64,000 bases of DNA from Streptococcus infantis (GCF_000963255.1 NZ_JYOV01000006.1:1-64000); one strand, 5' to 3'. Positions 28,441 through 39,091 are shown, numbered from the stretch's first letter. A program made the numbers and translations. Notes: generated by a model from the letters alone, not told the origin.

Positions 28441-29340
28441 ATGAAGCAAAAAGTTAGAAAAGCCGTTATCCCTGCTGCGGGACTTGGAACTCGTTTCCTA
28501 CCTGCAACTAAAGCTTTGGCCAAAGAAATGTTGCCAATCGTGGATAAACCAACCATCCAGTTTATCGTTGAAGAAGCTCTTAAGTCTGGAATTGAGGACA
28601 TTCTTGTGGTAACAGGAAAGTCAAAACGTTCTATCGAAGACCATTTCGACTCAAACTTTGAACTAGAATACAACCTCAAGGAAAAAGGAAAAACCGACCT
28701 TTTGAAACTAGTTGACGAAACAACTGGTATGCGTCTTCACTTCATCCGTCAAACACACCCACGTGGACTCGGAGATGCCGTCTTACAAGCCAAAGCTTTC
28801 GTCGGAAACGAACCCTTTGTGGTTATGCTTGGAGATGACCTCATGGATATCACTGATGACAAAGCTGTGCCATTGACCAAACAACTCATGAATGATTATG
28901 AGAAGACTCACGCTTCTACTATCGCCGTAATGCCTGTCCCACACGAAGAAGTTTCTGCCTACGGTGTTATCGCTCCTCAGGGTGAAGGAAATAACGGTCT
29001 TTACAGTGTTGAAACCTTCGTTGAAAAACCAGCACCTGAAGACGCACCAAGTGATCTAGCCATCATCGGTCGTTACCTCCTCACACCTGAGATTTTCGGT
29101 ATTCTTGAAAATCAAACACCAGGAGCAGGAAATGAAATCCAGCTAACAGATGCTATCGATACTCTCAACAAAACCCAACGAGTATTTGCTCGTGAGTTTA
29201 AAGGTTCTCGTTACGATGTCGGAGACAAGTTTGGATTCATGAAGACTTCCATCGAATACGCTCTTAAACACCCACAAGTCAAAGACCACTTGAAGGACTA
29301 CTTGATTAATCTTGGAAAAGAACTTTCAGGAGAAAAATAA
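28441..29340 (+). CDS. galU: UTP-glucose-1-phosphate uridylyltransferase
   Basis: 299 residues. The N-terminal nucleotide-binding signature [21 protein letters not shown] and the later [20 protein letters not shown] and [10 protein letters not shown] are typical of GalU. It makes UDP-glucose for capsule, glycolipid anchors of teichoic acids and galactose metabolism, and for glucosylation of surface glycoproteins. AAAGGAAG lies before the ATG. It is co-transcribed with gpsA, and a terminator follows. Confidence 0.97.
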   Translation: MKQKVRKAVIPAAGLGTRFLPATKALAKEMLPIVDKPTIQFIVEEALKSGIEDILVVTGKSKRSIEDHFDSNFELEYNLKEKGKTDLLKLVDETTGMRLHFIRQTHPRGLGDAVLQAKAFVGNEPFVVMLGDDLMDITDDKAVPLTKQLMNDYEKTHASTIAVMPVPHEEVSAYGVIAPQGEGNNGLYSVETFVEKPAPEDAPSDLAIIGRYLLTPEIFGILENQTPGAGNEIQLTDAIDTLNKTQRVFAREFKGSRYDVGDKFGFMKTSIEYALKHPQVKDHLKDYLINLGKELSGEK

Positions 29341-29353
29341 CAATTTGTCAAAC

Positions 29354-29383
29354 AGTCAGATTTAACTTAAATCTGGCTTTTTT
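29354..29383 (+). terminator. Terminator after galU
   Basis: CAGATTTA / TAAATCTG stem with an ACT loop, then GCTTTTTT. Confidence 0.8.
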
Positions 29384-29457
29384 GATGTCTAAATTTCGAA
29401 CTCCAATCCCTATCCAAAGCCCTGTTTTAAGCCTAATTTCTTGCAAGAGATGCTTTT

Positions 29458-29467
29458 ATGGTATAAT
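29458..29467 (+). promoter_or_regulatory. Extended -10 of pbp1b
   Basis: TGG-TATAAT with the box at 29462-29467. The expected start is near 29474, and GTGAGG lies 6-11 nt before the ATG at 29488. Confidence 0.65.
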
Positions 29468-29487
29468 AATAAAGAGTGAGGAATTCT

Positions 29488-32010
29488 ATGAACAAACATG
29501 TAACAAGAATCAAAGAAAAAGGACTGGCCTTACTTGGGTCTCTAAAATTAACAATTTCTAAAATGAATACAAAGAAAAAGAGTGGAAAAAATTCTAAGAA
29601 GAAAAAGCAAACGCAAACACCATTCGATATCTGGACTTTATTTGCAAAAATTTTACTTGGAATAAAGGCAACTTTTAACACACTTTTCATCCTAGCTTTT
29701 ATTGGCGGTCTCCTTGGAACAGGGGTTGCCTTGGGGTATGCTGTTTCTCTCTTTGATCAAGTTAGTGTCCCTCAAACGGAGGATTTGATCAAGCAGGTCA
29801 ATAATATTTCATCCATCTCTGAAATCCGCTATGCAGATGGTTCCATGATTAGCGCTATCGAAAGCGATCTACTTCGCACATCTGTATCATCAGATGCCAT
29901 TTCAGATAACCTCAAGCAAGCTATCGTTGCAACCGAGGATGAACACTTTGCAGAGCACAACGGTGTCGTTCCTAAAGCGGTTATTCGTGCCAGTCTAGGA
30001 AAATTCATCGGACTTGGTTCTTCCAGTGGAGGATCTACCCTAACACAACAGCTCATCAAACAACAAGTAGTTGGTGATGCTCCTACGCTTGCCCGTAAAG
30101 CCAGTGAAATCGTTGACGCCTTGGCCTTAGAAAGAGCCATGAGCAAGGACGAAATCCTAACAACCTATCTCAACGTCGCTCCTTTTGGTCGTAACAATAA
30201 AGGTCAAAATATCGCAGGGGCTCAACAGGCTGCCAAAGGGATTTTTGGGGTGGATGCAAGCAAACTAACCATTCCTCAAGCTGCTTTCCTAGCAGGTTTA
30301 CCACAAAGCCCTATTTCCTACTCACCTTACGAGTCTACTGGTGAGATGAAGAGCGAGGAAGATATTGAACTCGGTATTAAGCGCTCCAAAGATGTTCTCT
30401 ACAATATGTACAGAACTGGAGTGCTAAGTCAAGAAGACTACGAAACCTACAAGGCTTATGACATTAAGCAAGATTTCTTGCCAGCAGAAAATGCTAGCGT
30501 TACCTCTAAAGGCTTCCTCTACTTCACTGCACTCGATGAGGCTACCAAGATTATGTATGATTATCTGGTGCAAAAGGACAATGTTTCTGACCAAGAACTA
30601 CAGAACGAATCGATCCGAAAATCTTATCGAGAATTGGCCGAAAAAGAAATCCAAAACGGTGGTTACCGTATTACAACTACCATCGATAAAACGATTCATA
30701 CTGCTATGCAAAATGCCGTAACAAACTACGGATACCTTCTAAATGATAGCTCGGGTCAACCTGAAGTCGGGAATGTCTTGATGGACAATCAAACTGGGGC
30801 GATTTTAGGGTTTGTAGGTGGACGAGATTATCAGACCAATCAAAACAATCACGCCTTCGATACCAAACGTTCCCCTGCCTCCACTACCAAGCCACTATTG
30901 GCCTACGGTATTGCTATCGACCAAGGGCTTATGGGAAGTGCTAGCATCCTCTCTAACTATCCAACAAACTTCTCTAACGGAACTCCAATCATGCATGTCA
31001 ACAGTCCTGGAACAGCCATGATAGACCTTAAAGAAGCTCTGAACTATTCTTGGAACATCCCAGCCTACTGGACCTACCGAATGCTCCGTGAAAAAGGGGT
31101 TGATGTCCGTTCTTACATGGAAAAAATGGGCTATGAAATCCCAGAATACGGCATTGAAAGTCTTCCTATGGGAGGAGGAATTGAAGTTACTGTAGCCCAG
31201 CATACCAATGGTTACCAAACACTCGCTAACAATGGTACCTATCATAAGAAATACATGATCTCAAAAATTGAGAAAACGAGCGGTGAGGTTCTCTATGAGC
31301 ATCAGGCTAAACCCATCCAAGTTTACTCTAAAGCTACTGCAACCATTATGCAGAGTCTGCTAAGAGAGGTGCTTTCATCTCGAGTTACTACAAGCTTCCA
31401 AACTGATCTGGCTTCTATCAATTCCAGTCTAGCAGGTGCTGACTGGATCGGAAAAACTGGTACAAGCAATGAAGAAGGAGATATGTGGCTCATGGTCTCT
31501 ACTCCAAGATTAACTCTGGGAGGCTGGGTTGGACATGACGACAACAGTTCTCTAGCCCAGGGAGCTTACTACCGCAATGCAAAATATATGGCTCATCTGG
31601 TAAATGCCATTCAGCAAGCAGCCCCTTCTGCTTGGGGTTCAGAACGTTTCAAACTCGATTCAAGTGTCACTTCATCACAAGTCCTCAAATCAACTGGTCA
31701 AAAGCCAGGAAAGGTGACTATTAATGGAAAAGAAATTAATCTGAGCGGAGAAACGGTGACTAGCTACTGGGCAAACCAAGCTGGTGCTCCAACTACTAGC
31801 TACAAATTTGCTATTGGTGGAAGCGATTCTGACTACCAAAATGCTTGGAACACCATTTTAGGAAGTCTACCAAAAGCATCTTCTTCCTCATCAAACAATA
31901 GCAGTAACAATAACAACAATAACAATAATCGTAATAATACTTCTAATAGTAACGGGAACAGTAATAGTAGCTCTAGTTCCAATAGCAGAAGTAGCAATCA
32001 ACGGCGCTAA
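29488..32010 (+). CDS. pbp1b: Class A penicillin-binding protein 1b
   Basis: 840 residues from the ATG at 29488 (an upstream GTG at 29476 overlaps the ribosome site). It has a basic cytoplasmic N-terminus and one membrane anchor near 62-86. The GT51 glycosyltransferase carries catalytic EDEHF (150-154) and GGSTLTQQL (181-189). The transpeptidase motifs are S465-T-T-K468, S521-W-N523 and K655-T-G-T658. The last about 50 residues are a low-complexity Ser/Asn tail. It polymerises and cross-links peptidoglycan and is a beta-lactam target. Length and gene context match pneumococcal PBP1b rather than PBP1a or PBP2a. Confidence 0.92.
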   Translation: MNKHVTRIKEKGLALLGSLKLTISKMNTKKKSGKNSKKKKQTQTPFDIWTLFAKILLGIKATFNTLFILAFIGGLLGTGVALGYAVSLFDQVSVPQTEDLIKQVNNISSISEIRYADGSMISAIESDLLRTSVSSDAISDNLKQAIVATEDEHFAEHNGVVPKAVIRASLGKFIGLGSSSGGSTLTQQLIKQQVVGDAPTLARKASEIVDALALERAMSKDEILTTYLNVAPFGRNNKGQNIAGAQQAAKGIFGVDASKLTIPQAAFLAGLPQSPISYSPYESTGEMKSEEDIELGIKRSKDVLYNMYRTGVLSQEDYETYKAYDIKQDFLPAENASVTSKGFLYFTALDEATKIMYDYLVQKDNVSDQELQNESIRKSYRELAEKEIQNGGYRITTTIDKTIHTAMQNAVTNYGYLLNDSSGQPEVGNVLMDNQTGAILGFVGGRDYQTNQNNHAFDTKRSPASTTKPLLAYGIAIDQGLMGSASILSNYPTNFSNGTPIMHVNSPGTAMIDLKEALNYSWNIPAYWTYRMLREKGVDVRSYMEKMGYEIPEYGIESLPMGGGIEVTVAQHTNGYQTLANNGTYHKKYMISKIEKTSGEVLYEHQAKPIQVYSKATATIMQSLLREVLSSRVTTSFQTDLASINSSLAGADWIGKTGTSNEEGDMWLMVSTPRLTLGGWVGHDDNSSLAQGAYYRNAKYMAHLVNAIQQAAPSAWGSERFKLDSSVTSSQVLKSTGQKPGKVTINGKEINLSGETVTSYWANQAGAPTTSYKFAIGGSDSDYQNAWNTILGSLPKASSSSSNNSSNNNNNNNNRNNTSNSNGNSNSSSSSNSRSSNQRR

Positions 32011-32028
32011 CTAAACAGCACAATTATT

Positions 32029-32068
32029 GAGAGTGGGAAAGAAATGATTTTTCTCCACTCTCTTTTTT
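32029..32068 (+). terminator. Terminator after pbp1b
   Basis: GAGAGTGG / CCACTCTC stem (32029-32036, 32055-32062) then six T. An in-frame ATG at 32044 falls in its loop and is not a likely start. Confidence 0.85.
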
Positions 32069-32082
32069 CTTTTTTCATTTCA

Positions 32083-32091
32083 TGGTACAAT
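32083..32091 (+). promoter_or_regulatory. Extended -10 giving a possibly leaderless message
   Basis: TGG-TACAAT with the box at 32086-32091. The usual start 7 nt on is the A of the ATG at 32098. No ribosome site lies between. Confidence 0.55.
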
Positions 32092-32097
32092 AGCAAC

Positions 32098-33009
32098 ATG
32101 AATAAATATCAAAAAAATATTTTTAAGGGAACCATTTATTCTCTCCTATCTGGCTTGATCTGGGGGATCTGTGGAATCTTAGGAGAGTACTTTTTTTCAC
32201 ATTATCAAGTCTCTTCAGGGTGGATTACTTCTATGCGTCTACTCGTCGCAGGTAGTTTCGTAATCATCTTATCTAGCCTTAAACTCCGGTTCCAGCTTTT
32301 CGATATCTGGAGAAATCGAAACAACTACCTTCCTTTTCTCGCCTATGCTATCTTAGGGATCTTCTCCGTACAATTTTTCTTTTATCTCTGTGTGGAGTAC
32401 TCCAACGCTACAACTGCAACCATCCTACAATTTATCAGTCCTGTCTTCATTCTTATCTACAACCGCATTATCTACAAGAAAAAAGCTTCTAAAAAAGCGA
32501 TCTTCTATGTTCTGACTGCTATGCTTGGGGTCTTTTTGATGGCTACCAAAGGCGATTTTTCTAAGCTATCCATCACTCCTCTTGCTTTACTGACTGGACT
32601 TCTCAGTGCCCTAGGCGTCATGTTCAATGTCATCTTACCCCAACGTTTCGCTAAAAAATACGGTTTTGTGCCAACTGTTGGCTGGGGAATGATTATCGCT
32701 GGACTTTTTAGTAATTTTCTCTACCCCGTTTATAAGATTAGCTTCCAGGTTGATGCCATCAGTATCTGTATTTGTTTGACTATTGCCTTTTTGGGAACTG
32801 CCTTTGCCTTTTTCCTATCGATGAAGGCCGTCTCTCTCGTTTCCCCATTGGTGGTGTCGGTCGTTAGCGCAAGCGAACCTCTATCCTCTGCTATCCTCAG
32901 TGTCCTTTTCCTTGGCATGGTTCTGGATGGTTTCTTGGTACTAGCCATGATTTTGATTATCGTTCCTATGGTTTTCTTGTCCATTGAAGAATCTAAATCC
33001 AAGAATTAA
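32098..33009 (+). CDS. EamA/DMT-family transporter
   Basis: 303 residues with ten hydrophobic segments in two EamA repeats; LSGLIWGICGILGEYFF opens the first. The second repeat ends with the conserved SASEPLSSAILSVLFLGMVL. The substrate is unknown; members export amino acids or metabolites. The start at 32098 is preferred over 32044, which sits in the pbp1b terminator. The gene has its own -10 and a downstream terminator, so it is monocistronic. Confidence 0.85.
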   Translation: MNKYQKNIFKGTIYSLLSGLIWGICGILGEYFFSHYQVSSGWITSMRLLVAGSFVIILSSLKLRFQLFDIWRNRNNYLPFLAYAILGIFSVQFFFYLCVEYSNATTATILQFISPVFILIYNRIIYKKKASKKAIFYVLTAMLGVFLMATKGDFSKLSITPLALLTGLLSALGVMFNVILPQRFAKKYGFVPTVGWGMIIAGLFSNFLYPVYKISFQVDAISICICLTIAFLGTAFAFFLSMKAVSLVSPLVVSVVSASEPLSSAILSVLFLGMVLDGFLVLAMILIIVPMVFLSIEESKSKN

Positions 33010-33028
33010 ACACCTTCTTTTAACACTT

Positions 33029-33054
33029 AAGGCTTCAAAATTAAAGCCTTTTTT
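33029..33054 (+). terminator. Terminator after the EamA gene
   Basis: AAGGCTT / AAGCCTT stem then six T, followed at once by a TGG-TAGAAT -10 for the next operon. Confidence 0.78.
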
Positions 33055-33093
33055 GGTAGAATAGTAAGCATTACAAAGAGTGAGGAGACACCT

Positions 33094-33792
33094 ATGACTG
33101 CTACAAAAATGAATGCTCAAGAAATTATCCAATTTATCGCAAATGCTGAGAAAAAGACAAGTGTAAAAGTGACCTTTGAGGGGCAACTTGCTGGAGCTAT
33201 CCCTGCCTCTGTTATCAAGCTTGGGAATGTTCTTTTTGGAGACTGGAAAGATATCGCTCCACTTCTTGAAGGACTTACAGAAAACAAGGACTATGTTGTT
33301 GAACAAGACGCTCGCAACTCTGCTGTGCCTCTCCTTGATAAACGTGATATCAATGCACGTATCGAGCCAGGCGCTATCATCCGTGACCAAGTTGAGATTG
33401 GTGACAATGCTGTTATCATGATGGGAGCTGTTATCAATATCGGTGCTGAAATCGGTGCTGGCACTATGATTGATATGGGAGCTATCCTTGGCGGACGCGC
33501 TATTGTCGGTAAAAATAGCCACGTTGGTGCAGGTGCTGTTCTTGCAGGCGTTATCGAGCCAGCTAGTGCTGAGCCTGTTCGTGTCGGTGACAATGTTCTC
33601 ATCGGTGCTAACGCTGTGGTTATCGAAGGTGTTCAAATCGGTAGCGGTTCTGTTGTTGCAGCAGGAGCCATCGTCACTCAAGATGTTCCAGAAAATGTTG
33701 TGGTAGCAGGCGTTCCAGCTCGTGTTATCAAAGAAATCGATAGCCAAACTCAACAAAAAACAGCGCTAGAAGATGCGCTTCGCACCTTGTAA
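33094..33792 (+). CDS. dapH: 2,3,4,5-tetrahydropyridine-2,6-dicarboxylate N-acetyltransferase
   Basis: 232 residues, standard for the Gram-positive DapH. A left-handed beta-helix of hexapeptide repeats spans about 90-210 ([38 protein letters not shown] in register), after an N-terminal helical domain ([21 protein letters not shown]). It acetylates tetrahydrodipicolinate in lysine/diaminopimelate synthesis; streptococci use lysine in peptidoglycan. The deacetylase gene follows. GAGGAG is the ribosome site. Confidence 0.93.
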   Translation: MTATKMNAQEIIQFIANAEKKTSVKVTFEGQLAGAIPASVIKLGNVLFGDWKDIAPLLEGLTENKDYVVEQDARNSAVPLLDKRDINARIEPGAIIRDQVEIGDNAVIMMGAVINIGAEIGAGTMIDMGAILGGRAIVGKNSHVGAGAVLAGVIEPASAEPVRVGDNVLIGANAVVIEGVQIGSGSVVAAGAIVTQDVPENVVVAGVPARVIKEIDSQTQQKTALEDALRTL

Positions 33793-33853
33793 TTAGTAAA
33801 AGAGGCGGAAACTTTTCCAGCCTCTTTCTCGTATCAATAGAAGGAAATTAACT

Positions 33854-34984
33854 ATGTTAGATTTGATTCAAACTCGACGCGATCTTCACCAAATTCCTGA
33901 GATTGGTTTAGAAGAATTCAAGACTCACGCTTATTTACTAAATGTCATTGAAACATTAACAGCTGGTAAGGATTTTGTTCAGATTCGTACTTGGCGAACA
34001 GGTATTTTAGTATACTTACAAGGAAGTCAGCCAGAACGTACCATTGGCTGGCGGACAGACATTGATGGACTCCCAATCGTTGAACAAACAGACCTTCCTT
34101 ATGCCTCTCAACATCCAGACCGCATGCATGCTTGTGGACACGATTTTCACATGACCATTGCCCTTGGAAGTCTCGAACGTGCTCTAGAAAACCAACCCAA
34201 AAACAATCTCCTCTTTCTCTTCCAACCTGCGGAAGAAAATGAGGCAGGCGGTATGCTCATGTATGAAGATGATGCCTTTGGTGACTGGTTGCCTGACCAA
34301 TTCTATGGACTCCATGTTCGCCCCGACTTAAAAGTTGGACAAATTGCGACCAATACTCATACACTCTTTGCTGGAACATGTGAAGTTAAGATTCGCTTTA
34401 AGGGTAAAGGCGGTCACGCTGCCTTTCCACATGAAGCCAACGACGCTCTGGTTGCAGCTAGCTATTTTGTGACCCAAGTCCAGTCAGTCGTCAGCCGTAA
34501 TGTCGATCCTATCGAGGGAGCTGTTGTCACTTTCGGTGTTTTTCAAGCTGGTACAACCAATAATGTCATAGCTGATACAGCTTTCTTGCATGGAACCATT
34601 CGAGCTCTCACACACAGCATGAGCCTCTTGGTTCAAAAACGTGTCAAAGCTATCGCTGAAGGTGTCGCAGCTGCTTTTGATATGGATGTGGAAGTTGAAC
34701 TCAAGCAGGGAGGTTATTTACCAGTAGAAAACAACCCTGAACTAGCCCGGGAATTGATGACCTTCTTTGATGAAAAAGAGGGCATTGAACTAATCGACAT
34801 CGAACCTGCTATGACAGGAGAAGATTTTGGTTATCTTCTCTCCAAGGTTCCTGGAGTCATGTTCTGGCTAGGTATTGATAGTCCCTATGCTCTTCACCAT
34901 CCAAAGATGAGTCCTAAGGAAGAAGCTCTGGCTGTCGGTGTTGAAGCTGTATCAAGCTTTTTAGCAAAGAAAGCTGCGGAGTAA
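33854..34984 (+). CDS. dapL: N-acetyldiaminopimelate deacetylase (M20 family)
   Basis: 376 residues. The M20/amidohydrolase metal site reads [15 protein letters not shown], with [18 protein letters not shown] and a C-terminal GEDFGYLL and ALHHPKM. The lid domain contains [16 protein letters not shown]. Position 61 nt after dapH supports N-acetyl-diaminopimelate deacetylase, the step completing the acetylase branch to diaminopimelate and lysine. The symbol dapL follows streptococcal usage and should not be confused with the aminotransferase DapL. The weak hairpin between the two genes (33802-33828) may reduce read-through. Confidence 0.85.
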   Translation: MLDLIQTRRDLHQIPEIGLEEFKTHAYLLNVIETLTAGKDFVQIRTWRTGILVYLQGSQPERTIGWRTDIDGLPIVEQTDLPYASQHPDRMHACGHDFHMTIALGSLERALENQPKNNLLFLFQPAEENEAGGMLMYEDDAFGDWLPDQFYGLHVRPDLKVGQIATNTHTLFAGTCEVKIRFKGKGGHAAFPHEANDALVAASYFVTQVQSVVSRNVDPIEGAVVTFGVFQAGTTNNVIADTAFLHGTIRALTHSMSLLVQKRVKAIAEGVAAAFDMDVEVELKQGGYLPVENNPELARELMTFFDEKEGIELIDIEPAMTGEDFGYLLSKVPGVMFWLGIDSPYALHHPKMSPKEEALAVGVEAVSSFLAKKAAE

Positions 34985-34987
34985 ACT

Positions 34988-35527
34988 ATGAAAAAAAGCT
35001 TACGCGAGCAGGTCTTACAAGAACTCAAGTCTCTATCTAAGGAAGAAAAGCAGAGCATGAACGATTGGCTTACAGAGCAGTTCTTTCAACATCCTTTTTA
35101 TAAGGAAGCAAAAACCATCGCTACTTACCTGTCTTTTCCTCATGAATTTCAGACAGCTGAACTCATCGAACAAGCTCAAAAAGATGGGAAGACGATTCTC
35201 ATTCCCAAAACTTATCCACAAGGGAAAATGGACTTGGTGCTCTATGAACCAGAGAAACTCGAAAGAAATTCTTTTGGACTTCTTGAACCGCAGGGGGAAG
35301 CTATTGTCTTTGAGCCCTCTCAGATTGACTTGATCCATGTTCCTGGTCTAGCTTTCAATCCTTCTGGCTATCGGGTTGGCTATGGTGGTGGCTACTACGA
35401 CCGCTACTTGGAGCATTTTACTGGTCACACCATCAGCACACTTTATCCTTGTCAGATTCAGGACTTCCAGCCTGATCCACACGATATTCCCGTTGAGGAG
35501 GTACTCATCTATGAAAGAGATTTTTGA
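34988..35527 (+). CDS. 5-formyltetrahydrofolate cyclo-ligase
   Basis: 179 residues. The ATP-binding end motif GYRVGYGGGYYDRYLE (near 128-143) and PGLAFNPSG are diagnostic of this family, with the N-terminal KKSLREQVLQELKSLS. It converts 5-formyl-THF to 5,10-methenyl-THF using ATP, recovering folate. It starts 4 nt after the M20 gene and overlaps the rhomboid gene by 17 nt. Confidence 0.93.
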   Translation: MKKSLREQVLQELKSLSKEEKQSMNDWLTEQFFQHPFYKEAKTIATYLSFPHEFQTAELIEQAQKDGKTILIPKTYPQGKMDLVLYEPEKLERNSFGLLEPQGEAIVFEPSQIDLIHVPGLAFNPSGYRVGYGGGYYDRYLEHFTGHTISTLYPCQIQDFQPDPHDIPVEEVLIYERDF

Positions 35528-36185
35528 TCGTCGTTATCCTGTCACGAGCTTCTTTCTCCTCGTGACAACCCTGGTTTTTATACTCATGTTTCTAACCAGT
35601 GGTTTCAATTACACAAGCGCAGCCACCTTGTATAAATTCGGAGCTGTTTATCCCCCAGCAATCAAGGCCTTGCCTGAACAAATTTGGCGCCTATTCTCAG
35701 CAACCTTTGTCCACATTGGCTTGGAGCACTTTTTAGTCAATATGCTATCCCTTTACTTCTTAGGGCGTCAGATGGAGCAAATCTTTGGCTCCAAACAGTT
35801 TTTCTTTATCTACCTTCTATCAGGTATGATGGGAAATCTCTTTGTCCTCGTTTTTAGTCCCAATGCCATTACTGCAGGTGCTTCAACTGCCCTCTATGGC
35901 ATGTTCGCCTCTATTGTCGTTCTCCGTTATGCCTCACGCAACCCCTATCTTCAACAGCTCGGTCAATCCTACCTCTCCCTCTTGGTCATCAACCTAGTAG
36001 GAAGTATTTTAATGCCTGGCATCAGCCTTGCTGGGCATGTCGGGGGAGCTGTCGGCGGTGCATTACTAGCTGTCGTCTTCCCAGTTCTAGGCGAACGAAA
36101 GATATACAGCCCAGGCCAACGTGGTCTTGCAACCCTAGCTTTCATTGCTTTATCAGCCTTGATGCTTTTTGTGGGCTTGTTCTAA
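35511..36185 (+). CDS. Rhomboid-family intramembrane serine protease
   Basis: 224 residues from the ATG at 35511 (GAGGAGG upstream). Six to seven membrane segments. The catalytic serine lies in AGASTALYGMFA (GxSx) and the catalytic histidine in AGHVGGAVGGALL, with the HIGLEHFLVNMLSLYFLG helix, a rhomboid hallmark. Rhomboids cut transmembrane helices; mitis-group targets are not readable here, though a role in quality control or competence proteins has been proposed in relatives. Last gene of the dap operon. Confidence 0.92.
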   Translation: MKEIFDRRYPVTSFFLLVTTLVFILMFLTSGFNYTSAATLYKFGAVYPPAIKALPEQIWRLFSATFVHIGLEHFLVNMLSLYFLGRQMEQIFGSKQFFFIYLLSGMMGNLFVLVFSPNAITAGASTALYGMFASIVVLRYASRNPYLQQLGQSYLSLLVINLVGSILMPGISLAGHVGGAVGGALLAVVFPVLGERKIYSPGQRGLATLAFIALSALMLFVGLF

Positions 36186-36251
36186 GCTAGTCTCATTTAG
36201 GGAGTATCTTAATTTTCAATAAAGATTAATTCACTAATCTCATATATAAAA

Positions 36252-36297
36252 GAAACTCCGAAAAGCTTGTTTTTATTAGCTTTCCAGAGTTCCTTTT
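36252..36297. terminator. Shared bidirectional terminator
   Basis: Long imperfect stem (36252-36267 with 36278-36293) with T-rich tails on both strands, between the convergent rhomboid and luciferase-like genes. Confidence 0.7.
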
Positions 36298-36359
36298 ATT
36301 TCTAGTTTTTTAAAGATCAGACGGGTATATAGATTTTTTATCAATTTGATTGGATTTTT

Positions 36360-37412
36360 TTATAACCCTTCTTTCATGGCAAAGTAAGCACGCACTTTTG
36401 GTGCGACTTGCGTTCCAAAGAGTTCAATAGCTCTAAGAACTTGATCATGTGGCATAGAACCAAGTGGTAGGTGCAACATAAAGCGATCCAAGTCTAAATC
36501 TTCAATCATGCAGATCAACTTTTCTGCTACCTGGTCTGGATTTCCCACAAATATAGCGCCATTTGGACCAACTTGCTCCAAATATTGCTCATAGGTCATC
36601 TCCTGCCAGTGTGGACGGTCTTTAGAAATAGCATCCACCACTTGCTTAGTCGGATGGAAATAATCTTTCACTGCCTGCTCGCCATCTTCAGCAATCCAGC
36701 CCCAAGAATGAGCGCCCACTTTCAAGTCTTTGTCAGCATGACCAGATTCACTTCCAATCTCACGATAAGCCTGAATCAACTTTTTAAAATAGTGAGGATT
36801 GCCACCGATAATCGCATAGACAATCGGTAAACCAGTCTGAGCAATCTTCACTGTTGACTCTACATGACCACCTGTCGCCACCCACAATGGCAATTTTTCC
36901 TGAACTGGACGTGGATATACTTCTTTTCCAGCAATACTTTGGGTCAATTCTCCACGCCAGTTCACCTTGGTGTTTTCATTTGCTAGCTGGAGCAGGTCCA
37001 ATTTTTCATCAAAGAGGGCTTCATAGTCTTTCAAGTCATACCCAAACAGTGGAAAGGACTCGGTGAATGAACCACGCCCAGCCATAATCTCTGCACGACC
37101 GTTTGAAAGGGCGTCGATGGTCGCATATTGTTGGAACAAACGGATGGGATCCATACTTGAGAAGATACTGACAGCACTGGTCAAACGAATCTTCTTGGTA
37201 TTCACCGCACCAGCTGCAAGGACAATCTCTGGCGCTGATACCGCAAAGTCCTCCCGATGATGCTCCCCAATGCCATAAACATCCAATCCAACCTTATCAG
37301 CCAATTCAATCTCTGCTACCAACTGACGGATTCGTTCGTCATGACTGTAAACTTGTCCAGTCCCCTCTAGCGCTGTTGTTTCACCAAATGTTGAAATTCC
37401 TAGTTCTACCAT
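36360..37412 (-). CDS. Luciferase-like (LLM class) flavin-dependent oxidoreductase
   Basis: 350 residues. Opens VELGISTFGET and has GIGEHHREDFAVSAPEIVLAA, PIRLFQQYATIDALSNGRAEIMAGRGSF and SWGWIAED, all conserved in the bacterial luciferase-like monooxygenase family. It uses reduced FMN to oxidise an unknown small substrate. Monocistronic by appearance; GAGGAAAT precedes the ATG. Confidence 0.88.
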   Translation of the reverse strand: MVELGISTFGETTALEGTGQVYSHDERIRQLVAEIELADKVGLDVYGIGEHHREDFAVSAPEIVLAAGAVNTKKIRLTSAVSIFSSMDPIRLFQQYATIDALSNGRAEIMAGRGSFTESFPLFGYDLKDYEALFDEKLDLLQLANENTKVNWRGELTQSIAGKEVYPRPVQEKLPLWVATGGHVESTVKIAQTGLPIVYAIIGGNPHYFKKLIQAYREIGSESGHADKDLKVGAHSWGWIAEDGEQAVKDYFHPTKQVVDAISKDRPHWQEMTYEQYLEQVGPNGAIFVGNPDQVAEKLICMIEDLDLDRFMLHLPLGSMPHDQVLRAIELFGTQVAPKVRAYFAMKEGL

Positions 37413-37680
37413 ACTGATTTCCTCGTTTTAGTATTAGTTATTCGGGTATTTTATCACTAGTCAGTTATAGTTGCAACAAATTTGCTCATTAGAAAAGGCC
37501 TTGATTAAGTAGACATTTTTAGTTCCTTGTGTGGCCATTTAAATTGGTGAGAGGTGAGGGTAAATCATTGTAAAGACGATACCATCTATATCACTTGTAA
37601 CATTCTCTTCTGTGATGGTGAGACCTTGGTGATGATTCTATAAGAAAAATGAGATGAAAATCATCTCACTCTTCATATTC
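37413..37680. other. Intergenic region with a terminator and a possible coding relic
   Basis: Just upstream of the monooxygenase gene the DNA is AT-rich. On the minus strand, 37644-37668 form the bglA terminator (GAGATGA / TCATCTC then T run). A 29-codon minus-strand stretch after it (near 37640-37550) reads ..GLTITEENVTSDIDGIVFTMIYPH.. and ends in a stop; it may be a relic of a longer gene, but no family was recognised. Confidence 0.3.
37644..37668 (-). terminator. Terminator after bglA
   Basis: Minus strand GAGATGA / TCATCTC stem then ATTTTTC, 13 nt after the stop. Confidence 0.78.
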
Positions 37681-39060
37681 TTAAAATCCATTATTGTCAC
37701 TGAGTTCTTTGAACCAGTGGCCTGATTTTTTCAGGCGACGTTCTTGTGTTTTTAAGTCTAGCTCGACCAAACCATAACGGTTTTTATAGCTATTGAGCCA
37801 TGACCAACAATCGATAAAGGTCCAAATCAAGTAACCTTTACAGTTGGCGCCGTCTTCGATAGCGCGATGAAGTTCACGAAGGTGACCTTTGACAAAGTCG
37901 ATACGGTAGTCATCCTGAATCATACCATTTTCACGGAATTTGTCTTCACCTTCAACACCCATCCCATTCTCAGTCAGCATCCACTCAATATTACCGTAGT
38001 TTTCCTTGATGTTTTGGGCAATGTCATAAATCCCTTGCTCGTAGATTTCCCAACCACGGTGCGGATTGATCTTACGACCAGGCATGACATAAGGCTCATA
38101 GAAATGCTCAGGCAAGAGTGGGCTATCAGGATGCTTAGCAAAACGCGGCGCCATAACACGCAAAGGCTGATAGTAATTGACTCCTAGGAAGTCAACGGTG
38201 TTCTCACGAATGAGTTCTAACTCTTCGGCTGTGTATTCTGGTAACAAGTCATGCTCAGCCAAAATTTCCACCAACTCTTCTGGATAAGCTCCTAAAACAG
38301 ACGGATCTAGGAAAGATTGTGCCTGAAAGAGGTCGGCAATACGAGCAGCCTTGACATCGGCAGGATGTTTGCTACGTGGATAGGCTGGTGTCAAGTTGAG
38401 GACAATCCCAATCTTAGAACTAAGCAAGACTTCATGACAAGCCTTAACTGCAAGAGTGCTGGCTAGCTGGGTATGATAGGCAACCTTAACCGCTGCTTTG
38501 GTATCCACCTTATGTGGATAATGGGCATCATAAAAATAGCCAAACTCTACAGGAACGATAGGCTCATTGAAGGTAATCCACTGGTCAACCAAGTCTCCAT
38601 AAGTTTCAAAACAGAAACGAGCATAGTCTTCATAGGCCTTGATGGTTGCCTTATTTTCCCAACCATCCCCATCTTCTTGAAGGGCAAAAGGCAGGTCAAA
38701 GTGATAGAGATTGACTAAAAGACGAATTCCCTTAGCCTTAATAGCTTCAAATACCTGGCGGTAGAAAGCCACACCTTGAGGGTTGACTTCCCCACGTCCC
38801 TGTGGGAAAATACGAGACCACTGGATAGAAGTTCGAAAGGCTGTGTGGCCAGTTTCTAACAAAAGTTCGATATCCTTTTCCCAGTTTTCATAGAAGGTCG
38901 ACGTTTTGTCTGGTCCAATACCATTGTAGTAACGATTTGGCTCTACTTGAAACCAATAATCCCAGAGATTATCTCCCTTGCCATCACCAGGCACTCGTCC
39001 TTCTGTCTGCGGCCCAGAAGTTGAGGAACCCCAGACAAAATCCTTTGGAAATTTTAGCAT
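37681..39060 (-). CDS. bglA: 6-phospho-beta-glucosidase (glycoside hydrolase family 1)
   Basis: 459 residues. The acid/base glutamate is in ITFNEP (near 165) and the nucleophile in MLTENG (near 360). The N-terminal FPKDFVWGSSTSGPQTEG replaces the usual SAxQxEG with S-G-P-Q-T-E-G. It hydrolyses phosphorylated beta-glucosides such as cellobiose-6-P or arbutin-6-P after PTS uptake; no PTS genes are adjacent. It lies downstream of proS, separated by a BOX element and its own leader. Confidence 0.87.
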   Translation of the reverse strand: MLKFPKDFVWGSSTSGPQTEGRVPGDGKGDNLWDYWFQVEPNRYYNGIGPDKTSTFYENWEKDIELLLETGHTAFRTSIQWSRIFPQGRGEVNPQGVAFYRQVFEAIKAKGIRLLVNLYHFDLPFALQEDGDGWENKATIKAYEDYARFCFETYGDLVDQWITFNEPIVPVEFGYFYDAHYPHKVDTKAAVKVAYHTQLASTLAVKACHEVLLSSKIGIVLNLTPAYPRSKHPADVKAARIADLFQAQSFLDPSVLGAYPEELVEILAEHDLLPEYTAEELELIRENTVDFLGVNYYQPLRVMAPRFAKHPDSPLLPEHFYEPYVMPGRKINPHRGWEIYEQGIYDIAQNIKENYGNIEWMLTENGMGVEGEDKFRENGMIQDDYRIDFVKGHLRELHRAIEDGANCKGYLIWTFIDCWSWLNSYKNRYGLVELDLKTQERRLKKSGHWFKELSDNNGF

Positions 39061-39091
39061 AGTACTACCTCTTTTTACGCTTTTAATGTTT

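Noticed and set aside
32044..32097. Longer N-terminus of the EamA protein from ATG 32044
   Set aside because: The added codons lie in the terminator of pbp1b and upstream of the likely -10.
33802..33828. Strong terminator between dapH and the M20 gene
   Set aside because: The stem is present but the T run is interrupted (TTTCTC), so at most partial termination is expected.
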